Below are positions 1 through 10,843 of a stretch of 64,000 nucleotides of DNA, in pieces. Position 1 is the first letter of the stretch; every line of letters begins with the position of its first letter. The position numbers were made by a program, and so were the translations under genes. The DNA lies in the NCBI GenBank assembly GCA_000827325.1, contig KN832882.1, positions 1,376,689 through 1,440,688 on the forward strand, given 5' to 3'. The notes under the pieces were generated by a model. That model was given only the letters and a program-made list of their open reading frames with translations, did not search any database and was not told where the DNA came from. The DNA comes from Oidiodendron maius Zn (lineage: Eukaryota > Ascomycota > Leotiomycetes > Myxotrichaceae).

Positions 1-1143
1 TGGCATCATCAATTTATTTTATGGACCTCCCCTCCCGTCTTCCCGCATCCAGGAACAGGAAAAGGGGGTATTTATCACGTGATATTGAAAGTGGCGATGT
101 ACCGAAAATAGAAACGCAGGAATAGTGGGAGGCAATTGGATAAACTATTACACGACACCATCAGCGAATAGAACCCTTGATGGAGATCAGGTCATGCATT
201 CCCCGCTAAGAGCCTGCCGCAACCATCCATGGTCCCGTATGCCCGGTCCTGCTGGTAAGGCAGCCGCGGGAAAAGGATTCATAGGACGTAGAATGCCGAG
301 GCCTGAGGAGTGATGTCCCCGTTATACTCAACTTCAAGCGACTATACTGGAGAACTTCGACAAAGGAATAGGAAGCTGGGCGGATTGCGGCATATCACAC
401 GGAACAGCTATCATTGTACAGTACTCTCGCGCGCGACCACGAAAAATAAGTCTAGTCATTCTACAGATTCTAGAATCCTAACGCTTTGCGAATCCGTAGA
501 CTCGGAAGATCAAACCCAAACTACTGAATGTGAATAACGTCCATCCCTACGTAACGAGAAACCCACCACGCCGAGAGAAATAATGGGTACTTTGACTTTA
601 AGCATCTTAAAATCTGTGCATGCATCAATATCTCCTATATTTTTTTCTATAAGTCGTGTTCCGTGGCCCCTCCAGCGGCTGTGTATCATATATTCGAGGA
701 GGGAGAGATAATGTATGTCTAAAGTAGCTCAGTGGTCCTGCAGCTTGAAATATATTGCAGACATCAATGCAGCGACAAACGCCACTAAGTACTGCCCAAC
801 CCCAAATGTTCATCGATACTTTGTCCTACGCCCAGTCCGACATACTCAAGCTCTAAGCTCAAATCCGAATATCGAAGCCTAGGATTTTAAGTGCAGATGG
901 TTGTCCGGTGTTGGTTCCCCCAGAAAGGACGTCGGGGTTGGCGCCTACAAGCTGTAACTTATTAATATATCTAGTTCCTTTCTCTACGCTATAGCAGACT
1001 TCTCCAATCCTTAGTTTCTAAATACTTTGACAGCGACAGATATGTTGTTACGGGTTGTTTAACATGCTATCGAACTGTGTGTTTTTAGATTAGGAATAGT
1101 GACTTCCTCCTCACAAAATAAGATCTCCTCCAGTGTCTTATCA
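1..1143. other. Intergenic, no gene seen
   Basis: Only short reading frames without recognisable protein character are present on either strand. One TCACGTGA palindrome lies at 75-82. The right edge is the 3' flank of the subtilase gene. Nothing else could be supported. Confidence 0.6.
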
Positions 1144-4100
1144 TCACAGCGTCGTCACGAACCCCCAAGGCAATCCCAAGACCCTCTCCACCGCCCTCGC
1201 ACTACAATGTCCCTCGTCAACCTTCCAATCAAACTGCACCAGAAAATCCCACCTTGAATCCGGATCCACGCCCGCCTCCCACCTCGTCAATGGAAAGCAC
1301 GCCTCCAACGCCGCCCTTAGCTCCCTTCCGTCGCCACTCAACCCCAAACTCCACCACCCCCACACATGCAACAGCGTCCACACCTCCGGAATGAAAACCA
1401 GCTCGATTATCGTGTGCGGCAGTGGCGTCCACTGGTTCCACCGCACAGGCGGATGCACCGCCGTCGGCGCATTTGCGGCTCTCGTGCCGAGCTGGTAGAA
1501 CTCGCCTGCGTTCGGCCCGCCGATCCAACCTTGGCGGTAGGTGGGGATGCACGTGTTGATGATCTTGTCTGTTGCGTCGTAGCAGTTCTGGCCTGGGGAT
1601 GTGGAGTAGAGGTATAGTTCGAGCGTGTCAGTGATGCTGACGACTAGCTCGCAGCCGGTGGTACCGAAGCGGGTTGCGACGGCGGAGGTGGGGAGAACGC
1701 CGGCGATGGAGGTGGCATCACAAAGGTTTTGGCAGGCGGAGGCGCGGAGGCGGTAGATGAGGTTGCGGAGGGATTGGCGGCCGTCAGTGAGGATGTAAGA
1801 AAGTGGGATGTCGGAGACGGAGGTTTCGATGCAGCCAGGTGCGGCTCCTGGATCTAAGGGGATGGGTGGGATTGGCGTTGGCGTTGGTGCTGGAGGCCCG
1901 CCATCATCGTACGGAGAGAGCGGGTTTGCAGGGTAGATGTGGTTCTGGATGGTGTAGTTCTGATCGCCTTGCGTGTAACTTCCTCCATAGAAGTTATTGT
2001 GGCGGATACAGTTATCAAGTATGGCATTCAAACCCCAAAGGCAATAAGTCAGGGGCTCGGTATCATAGCCACGCTCGAGAGTGATGAATACGTATTGATG
2101 ATTGAATGTTATAGAGAGAGGACTTAGCGTGGTAAAACTTGTCGTACACATCATTTCTAATTCAAGGTGTTGCGCGAGCGCATTGGCAATCTGATCGCCA
2201 GTTGGGGCATCGGAAGGTCGGTCATCAAAACATGTTGTAATCCCAGGAGGCGGAGGGCCTCCATCGTCTCCGGCCTGAAGAGGGTTATTTGGGAAAATCA
2301 AGTTAGATATGCTATATTGCTGATCACCTCGCGTGTATGAGCCTCCGAAATCAGGACCATTCCGGATGCAGGCATCAATGATTGCGTCCAGGCCTTCAGT
2401 ACAATAAGACAACGCCTCGGTATCATAACCACGATGGACCTGTATTTGCATTGAGCCGTGATAGAAGTTTTGTGTCAGAGGATCTCCAGTATCAAATTCT
2501 GCACCACAGAATGTGGCGACTTGCTCTTCGGAGCTCAACGCGTTCGCAACTTGACCCCCCGAAGGAGCGCCTTCTGGCCTCTGTTGCTGGCAATTCACTA
2601 TTCCAGGACCGATAGTGGGGCTCGATGTTGGAGAAATAGTTGAAGTTGTCTCTGGTTCTTCTGAACTTGTATCTGTAGCTGATAGAATAGTGCTGACATC
2701 TATATTGGAGCCAGTTGGCGAATTGTCAGTTTGTGTTGTTGATACATCTGTGGATGTCAATATCGGAGGCGGAAAAGTGCTCGTTTCTCCGCTGGTGGAA
2801 GGTGGTGAAGCTGGTGAAGCTGGTGACGACGTCTGAGTCGTCGAGGTGTCCAATGGAAGTGAAGATGTTATCAATGTTGTTGAAGCAATCTCAGAAGACG
2901 AAATTTGTGACATAGTAAGTGCTGTCATATATTCGATTAGCCGTCAAATTGTAAAACGACATGAACTACAAATAAATATATACTTACAACACACTTCGTC
3001 CTGTTGTTTACGATGGCCACCCGACCGTGTCCACGTCCAGCACGGCTTTGCTATTTCATCATGAACATTGTTGTACCCAATACGCTGCCAATTGTTTGTC
3101 TTCCGTATCTGAGAGAATTCCAACAGCAACCTTAACATTGCCTCTGCTTTTTGGTCCCGAGCCACGAGTCGAAAGTCGGCATATTTAGGATGGCCCAAGA
3201 AATACGCCACGAGTCCAGCAACAGCCGGAGTAGCTGACACCCAAACATTAGAAAGACATGACACACGATAAAGATTACAAGTGAGCCGTACAGAACGAAG
3301 TACCTGAAAGCCTCGTAGTTCCAGTCGTGCTGTTCGTGCGAGCGCATTTAATGTTCTGGCCTGCGAATCCCAACAAAACCTGCGCCGAAGACTGGGAGAA
3401 ACCCGTGCGGGCACCTTGATTGTTCGTAGCCCCAACTAGTATAATCGGTAACGGCAGCGTCTCAGCAAGCTTGGCCGGATAGCTAGTGATAGGATTCTGC
3501 ATCGCATGAGTCCTTGCCATAAAAGTGCATTGCGCTACTCACCGAGCCATTGTTCCCCGATGACTGGACAATGATCATTCCTTTAATAAGTAGTCGATAG
3601 ATTATCGAAGTTAAATCGGCTCGTGAATAGGGATCAAGATCACTCCAGCTGTAGGAACTGCTCAATACAGCATTACCCCAAGTGCTCTGCAGATCGGCAT
3701 GTTTCTCGATCTCATCTAAGGCATACATTAAGTCGAAAAAGTAAGCTGCGCTAGGCAACTTGACAACGACGAGGTTTGCGTTCTTCGCGATCCCGTACAG
3801 ATTCCCGGCAGCCTTTGATGCGCAGCAAGTTCCATGGCCGTGCTCGTCACTTTTTGTGTTCTCAAGGTCCCCACTGGGTAAAATCCAATGGATCGTTCGG
3901 CCTGCAAAATCCTTCTTCCACTTAGTAGAGAAACTTTATATGGGCGGTAGGCTTACTTCGTGACCCGCATTCAAGCCTGAATCGAGAATGTAAATGAATT
4001 TATCTTTACCAACAGATTGGTGATAATAATAATTAGGATCCACAGGTGGGTCCCACCACTTCCATGAATCAGGAATAAGCCCAGGGCTCAACGACATCAA

Positions 4101-5531
4101 GCCGACGTCTCCCGCATTCTCCTGAACCCTATACGTCGGTGGAAGGAAGGGTATATCATCTCTTTTCCATAGACCTTTCGTCGATGGGCGACGAATAGAA
4201 CGTACGTTATCGTCTCTTTTAAATAATGTCGTGTCTTCCTCTTCAGGATCGTCTGCCTTAGGAGGATTAAAAACTACTGCCTCGACCTGTAAAACATTAG
4301 ACTAACTATCTTTATCAGGATGCAGAAAATACTTGCCAAGGGGTCTAATTTCACTTCTGCAATCAATGCATCCGTCATGTCTATAGAATACATCTGGATA
4401 TCGAGATCCTCCCGCTGCAGCGCTCTGCCCGTTATTCCGGTGCGTGCTGTAATATTTCTGATGACATTGCTAAATGCTGCGCTGGAGATGCCTTTCACTC
4501 CTCTAACTATCATGGGCGTTGAAGTAGCAGAGGTGCCGGAACTAGAAGATGAACCTTCCAAATCGCAACGTCAGTTTTCTAACTTCGAAAACTGGCTACA
4601 TGAGAGATAATAACATACTTGACGTCGAGCTCACCGACACGGACGTTGCTGATGGCTCTGCCTCATTCGCAGCTTCCTCCACCGCCGTAGACAACGCTGC
4701 AACAGCGGTAAGAGCCGCCCCAAGCGCCGTTGCCGACGCAGGCCCCGGAAATGCAATTGCCGTACTTGCAGCCTCTGACGCCTGGAGAAGCGATTCAACA
4801 AGCGCAGAAATCGCACTGAACACAGGCCCGCCAGAAGTCGCTACAAAAGCTACCTGCGCAGCTGAAAATGCTCGTCAGCCCATGATAAAATTGGTAGTTT
4901 ATGGAATATAATCGAAATAGAGGCACGTCTCACCAAGAAGCGCAGTATTCACAGCCACTTGAGCTGCAACCCCCAATTCAGCTGACGTCGGACGCAACGC
5001 CAGCGCTGCCACAGCAGCCACAGCAGCTGCGACCTGCTCTGCAACATGCGCCGCCGTAGCCGCCGCTCCCGTAGCAGACGTTGTTGAACTGACACTTGTC
5101 ACTGTCGGCCCCACCGTGCTCGTCACCGGCACCACAACAGGATCCGCCGGATATACCACATCCGTCAGACTATATACCTGTTCGAACAACACAAACTCGC
5201 CTCCAAAAAAGGTCTCATTTACGATGCATTGCTCGATGATCTGCTGGAACGCAGCAGTGCACAGTGCTGCGTCATTGACGGGGAGGGTTGAGGGGGTGGT
5301 TGTGTTGGTGTAGGTACTCAGGAGGAGGTAGGATTGGAAGTGGAAGGAGGCGGTACCATTGGCGTTGGAGGTGAGGTTGGTGCAGATGTTGTCAATTTGG
5401 GGCTCGAGGGTTGCTCTGAGCGATTGGGCGGGTGTGGAGGTGGAGAGGCGGGGTTGGGAACAGTTAGCTGCTACAGCAATGTGTAGGTAGACTGTTAGGG
5501 TGGTGAGGGATTTGAGAAGCATGGTGAGCAT
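1144..5531 (-). CDS. Secreted subtilisin-like (S8) serine protease with Cys-rich repeat modules
   Basis: Eight-exon model, about 1331 aa: 5531-4934, 4861-4619, 4554-4337, 4286-3957, about 3920-3543, 3496-3292, 3233-2988, 2921-1144; lengths sum to a multiple of three. An N-terminal hydrophobic signal peptide is followed by a Cys module, an Ala-rich helical stretch and a Ser/Thr stretch. Two Lys-Arg sites (LFKRDD, LWKRDD) suggest Kex2 removal of the propeptide. The catalytic triad is visible: Asp in YILDSGLNAGHE, His in HGHGTCCASKAAG, oxyanion Asn in QSSGNNGS, and Ser in LSGTSFSTPAVAG, the last assembled across the intron at 3291-3234. After a long Ser/Thr linker come two more Cys modules, each with a spaced FGGSYT and a YPANPL-like end, then a C-terminal Cys domain. 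The intron at 4336-4287 seems to use a GC donor. The acceptor before exon 5 is ambiguous. S8 fold is sure; the substrate is unknown. Confidence 0.85.
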
Positions 5532-5665
5532 GAAATGAAGTACAAGCTGGGACTTTAGTTACGGTCCATTTGAGACTCTATATAATCATGAGAATTTGCA
5601 ACGCTGTCATTGAGGATGGACACTATTGGAAAGAGCGAAAATGCACTTTGTGCTTGAAAATATGT

Positions 5666-5673
5666 TATAATAA
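5666..5673. repeat. Left target-site duplication of the MITE
   Basis: TATAATAA directly abuts the first base of the left inverted repeat and recurs exactly at 6015-6022 after the last base of the right one. Confidence 0.85.
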
Positions 5674-6014
5674 GGGACCAGCTAAATCGCAATCTCTAGT
5701 AGCTAAATCGCGCCCGCTGCCTAAACAACAACACAGCAGCTACAGTACACACTAACTTTAATATAACCTCAAATATGGGGCGTCAGACATTCATATAACC
5801 TCCCAAGACCAATCCTAACCAACCCTAACCACTAATCAACTAGCCATTGTCTCTAAAACAGTATTATAAGCATCAAGAAGGATCAAGATATATTGCTGCG
5901 TTCGAAAATATTATATAATATATGGCTTAAGAACCTTAATACTATTGGTAGTCGGTTCCATAAGAGAAAGATGGTTGCAATTTAGCTACTACAGGTGGCG
6001 ATTTAGCTGGTCCC
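5674..6014. mobile_element. hAT-type MITE (non-autonomous DNA transposon), 341 bp
   Basis: The ends are inverted repeats: the left end starts GGGACCAGCTAAATCGC and the right end is its exact complement for 17 bases, with 36 of the first 42 positions matching. Inside each end a second direct copy of an AGCTAAATCGC-like motif appears, like hAT subterminal repeats. The element is flanked by a perfect 8-bp direct repeat TATAATAA at 5666-5673 and 6015-6022, the target duplication size of hAT transposons. The interior is AT-rich and has no coding frame, so it would need a transposase from elsewhere. The rest of 5532-6253 holds no gene. Confidence 0.88.
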
Positions 6015-6022
6015 TATAATAA
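6015..6022. repeat. Right target-site duplication of the MITE
   Basis: Exact copy of the TATAATAA at 5666-5673, directly following the closing GGTCCC of the element. Confidence 0.85.
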
Positions 6023-6253
6023 TCGTGATTGAGCTCAATATGTTATGCACGTAAGCATTCATGCAGTGTCGCCAAGACTTGGACAAACCTCGCTGTTCAT
6101 TGGAATTAGAGCCAAGCCTCTTGGCACGGTCAAGAAACGTCTTGTGGTGGATCGCTTCCGTCCGCCACTACGCTATTATACAGTACTGTGCGTATAAGTA
6201 TACTGCTAGGATAGAAAATCAAGGCAGGCTCATCCCATTGCCTTAGTGCTGAC

Positions 6254-6688
6254 TCAGAAGACCTTACTGCAGTCACAGGACAGAATCATACCGCTGCTCT
6301 TGCTGCCCTTTAGCTCCACAAGAAGAAACTCTCTGACTGCATCAATATTAGGAAACGCCGCTGTAATTTCTGGTTCGTCATCTGATTCATCATCGTTGCC
6401 AACAAGCTGATCCAGATCATCGGATGTTGGAACGACTTGGCCTAACCCGTTCTCAATATTTGAAAGCCATTTTTCTAGGTTCTGCTGGTCAACTCCTGTA
6501 TCTGCCGATTTATTTCCTTCGTCAAAGCCCGTGATAGACCACTTGATTTCATCGGCGATCCGCACAGCTGCTTCTTGAAGGAACCTAGCCGCTTGATGCT
6601 GTAGCGGACTAGATGCCTCTTCGTCCAATTTTTGCCCATAATTCCTGAGAAACCCTCTAATGTGAGCGAAGTGCCGATCTACGTAAAT
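6254..6688 (-). CDS. Orphan exon of a hypothetical acidic protein (partial)
   Basis: An open frame of about 145 codons has protein-like composition: helical Arg/Glu-rich N-terminal half, an Asp/Glu-rich patch near the middle, and a hydrophobic-charged C-terminal segment (FPNIDAVREFLLVELKG). It has no ATG at its upstream end; the frame is preceded by TGTAGCGTGCAG, a plausible 3' splice site, so it is probably the last exon of a gene or a remnant of one. No convincing upstream exon was found in 6690-7360. Family not recognised; some fungal C2H2/ankyrin proteins carry similar N-terminal helical regions, but that is only an impression. Confidence 0.35.
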   Translation of the reverse strand: MYVDRHFAHIRGFLRNYGQKLDEEASSPLQHQAARFLQEAAVRIADEIKWSITGFDEGNKSADTGVDQQNLEKWLSNIENGLGQVVPTSDDLDQLVGNDDESDDEPEITAAFPNIDAVREFLLVELKGSKSSGMILSCDCSKVF

Positions 6689-6694
6689 CTGCAC

Positions 6695-7367
6695 GCTACA
6701 ATAGCCATAAGGCTCAAAACAATTGCTAGTATAGTAGCGAGGTCCTAAAGCTTGGATATGACCCTTTTATAAGTATTAAGGGGGATAAGAGCTCGATGGT
6801 GGAGCTATATTGAAGGGACCTTGTTTGCTATAAACGAGACAGTCTACAAATGGGTGAGGGCAACAATATGAAGGGTAGCTATAGAATATGACTTATGTAA
6901 AAATTTAGGAGACGTAGATATGTGTAGAGAGCTTGACGTGTTTGAAGTCGAAGTACCTATTATTTTCCGGCACAGCGGGTTCGATCAAAGCAGTACGCTT
7001 AAATCTTCGCTTCTTCGGGTCCCCCAAGGCCCTCCAAATGACCTTCAGCCATGCTGAACTTATGGTACAGTATCTTGAAGATGGTGAAGTGTTACGGCTA
7101 TGAGCGAAATTAGTGTCCTGCACTGCAACCTAAGCCAAATGATTTATGCGCATGGGACTAGCCAACTAACTTTGTCTCCAACATATCATATTGCACTAAA
7201 CTCACAGTCGGCTACCACCTAGAGCTCTATCTCAGCACTACCATTAACTTTTATTCTAACATTTTCCTAATTCGGGTTTTAATATGAATAGGAGGTATAA
7301 AACGCCGCAGCACACCATGAAGCATGAAAATAGCTAAATTTACTCGACGATCCTTAAAAATCCTAGT
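6695..7367. other. Intergenic, possibly decayed gene upstream of the orphan exon
   Basis: A 72-codon minus-strand frame at 6905-7123 has no recognisable domain and could not be joined to the exon at 6254-6688 by good splice sites. Otherwise AT-rich and featureless. Confidence 0.4.
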
Positions 7368-9158
7368 TTATCGGCCTTCCCACGGGCCTGGTGTATCCTT
7401 AAAAAGGATTTGTGCCAGGAAAATCCTTATTCGAGACAACGGACTGCCACCTGCAATAGAAAAATCAGGAAAGGGGTTAGAAATCATAACCCGTGCATAT
7501 TCGTCATTATCTATGATCGACCATTTTTGTAGTTTTCCAAGAGTAATCTTAGAACCACTGTCCAAAACTGTTCCTTTGGTCCCAGTCGAATCACAACACG
7601 CATATGGCTCCCATAGCCTATTGCCTTCGAGCCTTGCTATAAATACAAAACGTACAGTAATCGTATCGTTATAAGGGTGCGCAAACTTTACAGTGCAATG
7701 ATCGGTGCCACTTGAGCAGACACAATTTTCTAGCCATATTATATGATTAAGGCAACTGTTAGGAGCTTTAAGAAATGTATTTCTGTAGTCAGGAAACATA
7801 GAACAAATCTTCCATCCACAGAGTCCCGAGGGAAAAGTAAGCAGGACAGACGTGCGGGGCAGAGGTGAGACTCTCCAACGCAATCGGAGCACCTCATCTT
7901 GCAGCGCCCTCTCCAGCTCGCCACTAACAGTGGTGGGATTGGATCTGATTATGATATCAACTGCGTCCGGGTAAGCTTCTGTTAATCGGCCCAGTCGGTA
8001 CATCCAGGATGCTGGCAGTAGCGGTACTATTTTGATATAGTTAACCGGAAATAACACGCGCTCATAGATGCCATTACTATCATGGCGGAGTAGGATCCAG
8101 AAAAGTTTTTCGGTTTTATTGGGCTGGTAAGGCCAAATAGGTGAACACTCTACTGAAAACTCTTTGCAAGATAGGACTGCGAAAACAATGCCTTCTAGCG
8201 ATGTCAGGACTAGTGGGACTCTCATATGAGGCCCTATATTGCTGAAGGTAAAAGGGTATTGAACTGTTCTTGCCTCGGTCAGGGTTAGGTTCTGGCAGAA
8301 GGAAGCTGGGCTTGGGGCAAGGAGAGATACAGTTGAGTAACCTGCCAAGCCATTATTTAGTGGTCTCTGCCAAATCAAGAAACTTTGGTCAGTAGATCGC
8401 CTGATGATTTCATCTTGAAAGCGCTGGAATGCCCTTTTACCCTCGCCATATAGGAGAGGCATATTGACATCGAAAATTCCAAGTAAACAATAGGCTATAT
8501 CTTCAATTCTTGTTGTGTTTCGCTTAGCTGCCCAAGACATCTTCTCTGCGATAGAGAAAGTAGCTGGCTCTTCTTCGGAGGTAATTATATCACTTGGAAT
8601 CCCTGTGATAATCTGGATTTCGTTTGCAAGTGATTTCTTGTCGGATAGGTATAACCATTCTTTAGAGTAGAATTTGACCTGGCGCGGTGCAAGAAGCTCC
8701 TGAAGGGTCCAACCACGACTAAACCAACGACTCTTGTTAAATTGACTATATCCAGTGTACAAATCCCACTCAGAAAGATTCGGCACATCGGATAGGTAGG
8801 CATAGCATATCTCGGAGGAATAATACCAGTGATACATAGAATTGATGGCCTCACTTAGTTCTACCGAACTAGTCTTGTCGATACAAATAGTATCGACCCA
8901 AATCCAGTCGTAGTCGTCCTTACATGCCTCACGGCACGCGCCTATGATTTTCCGATACCCATCACGAGATTTAAGCTCCTCGATAGCCTTGGGGGTTTGA
9001 GTCCGTCGCCAATCAGGCGGGCACTGATTCTGAGCGTACACCCACTCGTGATAAGAGACTTCCTGACGTCCCCAAGTATGGGAGAGGATTGCATATCGTG
9101 GGATATCATTACCGAAAAACTCTTCGATCCTAAAAGATGTCGTGTTGACCAGGCGCAT
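7368..9158 (-). CDS. HET-domain protein (heterokaryon incompatibility family)
   Basis: Single-exon gene of 596 aa. The N-terminal third has the HET domain order: RYAILSHTWG at residues 21-30, WIWVDTICID near 87-94, then SRWFSRGWTLQELLAPR around 145. The conserved tail YCLLGIFDVNMPLLYGEG sits near 225-240 and is followed by FQRFQDEIIRRSTDQSFLIW, the usual end of this family's shared region. HET domains trigger cell death on non-self recognition in fungi when joined to a sensing partner; here the C-terminal 300 residues contain no recognised NACHT, WD or ankyrin repeats and look like a beta-rich domain of unknown role. The start is the first ATG, a few residues before the usual HET onset. It looks intact. 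Many HET genes are not incompatibility determinants, so the role is inferred from family only. Confidence 0.9.
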   Translation of the reverse strand: MRLVNTTSFRIEEFFGNDIPRYAILSHTWGRQEVSYHEWVYAQNQCPPDWRRTQTPKAIEELKSRDGYRKIIGACREACKDDYDWIWVDTICIDKTSSVELSEAINSMYHWYYSSEICYAYLSDVPNLSEWDLYTGYSQFNKSRWFSRGWTLQELLAPRQVKFYSKEWLYLSDKKSLANEIQIITGIPSDIITSEEEPATFSIAEKMSWAAKRNTTRIEDIAYCLLGIFDVNMPLLYGEGKRAFQRFQDEIIRRSTDQSFLIWQRPLNNGLAGYSTVSLLAPSPASFCQNLTLTEARTVQYPFTFSNIGPHMRVPLVLTSLEGIVFAVLSCKEFSVECSPIWPYQPNKTEKLFWILLRHDSNGIYERVLFPVNYIKIVPLLPASWMYRLGRLTEAYPDAVDIIIRSNPTTVSGELERALQDEVLRLRWRVSPLPRTSVLLTFPSGLCGWKICSMFPDYRNTFLKAPNSCLNHIIWLENCVCSSGTDHCTVKFAHPYNDTITVRFVFIARLEGNRLWEPYACCDSTGTKGTVLDSGSKITLGKLQKWSIIDNDEYARVMISNPFPDFSIAGGSPLSRIRIFLAQILFKDTPGPWEGR

Positions 9159-10014
9159 TTTGGATCAACAAAACGCCGTATATTAGAATGAAGGTGAGTC
9201 TAGGCGTTGCTGCTATCTCATAGCCCAATGCGGTTAACCTTATCGATTTAGGCTCGAACGATGTGAAGTGTCTTCTGTGGATAGAAATCAAGTGTGAAGG
9301 GGCAAAACGTGCGACTCGATTGATGGTTTAAGTGGTAGGAAAGTGGCTCGATATACACGCCTCAGATGGCTGCATAAATGGGCCTGTGCAGTGGCAAATT
9401 CCCCTTGACATCAAGCCCAACATCTGATAGCTGGTCCATGCGCTTATTGTGCCGTAGAATTTGAAGACAGGACGCCGATTTTGCACACAACGGTAGCGCC
9501 GAGCTACTCTAGTAGAACATTGACCTTGTGCAACCTGGCTTTCGCTTATTCCACCAATGGCAGAACGCCTTTGCTAAACGTTTTCGAATGTGTAACTCAG
9601 TTACACATTGCGGCTCTGCAGGAACAATACCTCGGATTATATATATATCAAATCGAGCGAAAATCATCGTCTACAACTTTAATAGTTGGCGATGAGGGAC
9701 TTGCAGCTAGGTAATCAATTGATTGGCATGTATAAATCCCGCTACGTGGGCTGCACACTTCTGACGCTTCCCCAGGCGATCCTTTAAGGCGTCTGTAGAG
9801 AAGCGGCCAATCATCACATATGATTAGAACTATCGACTTCAAAACGGCTACATAAGTTATTGCCACTCCTGCTGCTCATAGAACAGTATACAAAGACATA
9901 GGCCTTTCAGAATTCTCGGAAGAGTCTGAACCTCCTTGGGCCGATTAGCCGGGTTGCGATCCAGATGTGGCTCATGGAATTATCGAGATTGATTTGTATC
10001 TATTGACTCATCAG
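9159..10014. other. Intergenic between HET gene and IFI6-like relic
   Basis: No convincing gene. It includes the HET gene's 5' flank, an inverted repeat at 9587-9609, and a TATA-like run near 9638-9648. Confidence 0.5.
9587..9609. repeat. Short perfect inverted repeat
   Basis: AATGTGTAAC and GTTACACATT are perfect complements separated by the three bases TCA. It could be a dimeric protein binding site or a hairpin; no adjacent gene claims it clearly. Confidence 0.6.
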
Positions 10015-10205
10015 GCTCCGTTGCTGCCTCGCTTCAATCAATTCTAGGGAATGTCGGGGCACATAGCGTGTTTGCATATTTGCAGAGCACAGCAATGGGA
10101 GGATATGGGGTTGCTACTGTCAATGGGCTAGTACAGGCGTGTGCTATGATTTCCGGGGGGGTTATCACAGCGTATTCAAGCCTAGCACGCCGCACTACGG
10201 TGTAG
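10015..10205 (+). pseudogene. IFI6/IFI27-like (ISG12 family) exon, probably a relic
   Basis: An open frame of about 62 codons begins right after a good 3' splice site (TTGACTCATCAG) and ends at TAG. It reads SVAASLQSILGNVGAHSVFA, then YLQSTAMGGYGVATVNGLVQ, the small-residue-rich hydrophobic pattern of the fungal interferon-alpha-inducible IFI6/27-like proteins, small membrane proteins whose relatives in animals act in mitochondria. A matching first exon with the usual Gly/Ala-rich start is not readable upstream; the frame meets a stop at 9990. Either a short first exon lies further away or this is a decayed copy. Confidence 0.4.
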
Positions 10206-10843
10206 GAGTTTAGACTTTGCTCGGATCTATTATGTGCAGCGATTATAGGTTAGCTGCTTTACACCATCGTCATAGTATAATACACAATACGCTTTGCAGA
10301 GCCGCTGTAAATCGTGACTTGAGGACCGTGGTAGAGCGGGAGAACCCTGGAGAAACGTAAGTAGAGAACGATTACTCGTACTAGAATAACTCACGACACC
10401 GTAAATTCTTCGAAAGGTACCTCAAACATACTCTCCTGAGGGTTTGTGTACCGTGATTTCGACGAGACGTGATGGAAGGTGGCTGGGAGACTGTTGTCGA
10501 AGGTTTCAAAGAGTTTAAGGCACAACAAGAAAGTACTGCTGATGATAAGAACCTCACTGTTCTAATCGAGGCTCGATTCTGCAACTTAGGGAAGCACAAC
10601 CATTGTATTCAGATGATCGGACGACATCTCTAGACACCCCACGTCAGGGATTCCTAGCAGCTTGTGTGTCACCAAGTCATTGGACGACAGTGTAGAGTTT
10701 GCAGTTACACGACATAGCTCCTACACCGACACTCCGTTCGCCCCGTCACACGAATCACGAGACCGTCGACTCACTGCTTCCGATTAGCATTGCCTCTTCT
10801 TCTAGACAATTGAATCAACACTAGTAAGAAAACTGTTGACACT
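10206..10843. other. Intergenic upstream of the C2H2 gene
   Basis: Minus- and plus-strand frames here are short and lack domain character. The segment next to 10844 is the likely promoter and leader of the zinc-finger gene. Confidence 0.5.

Noticed and set aside
7368-9158. HET gene and secreted subtilase as one allorecognition system
   Set aside because: HET and S8 domains do co-occur in fungal death systems, but this subtilase has a signal peptide and Kex2 sites, so it is exported; the two genes are separated by a MITE and an orphan exon.
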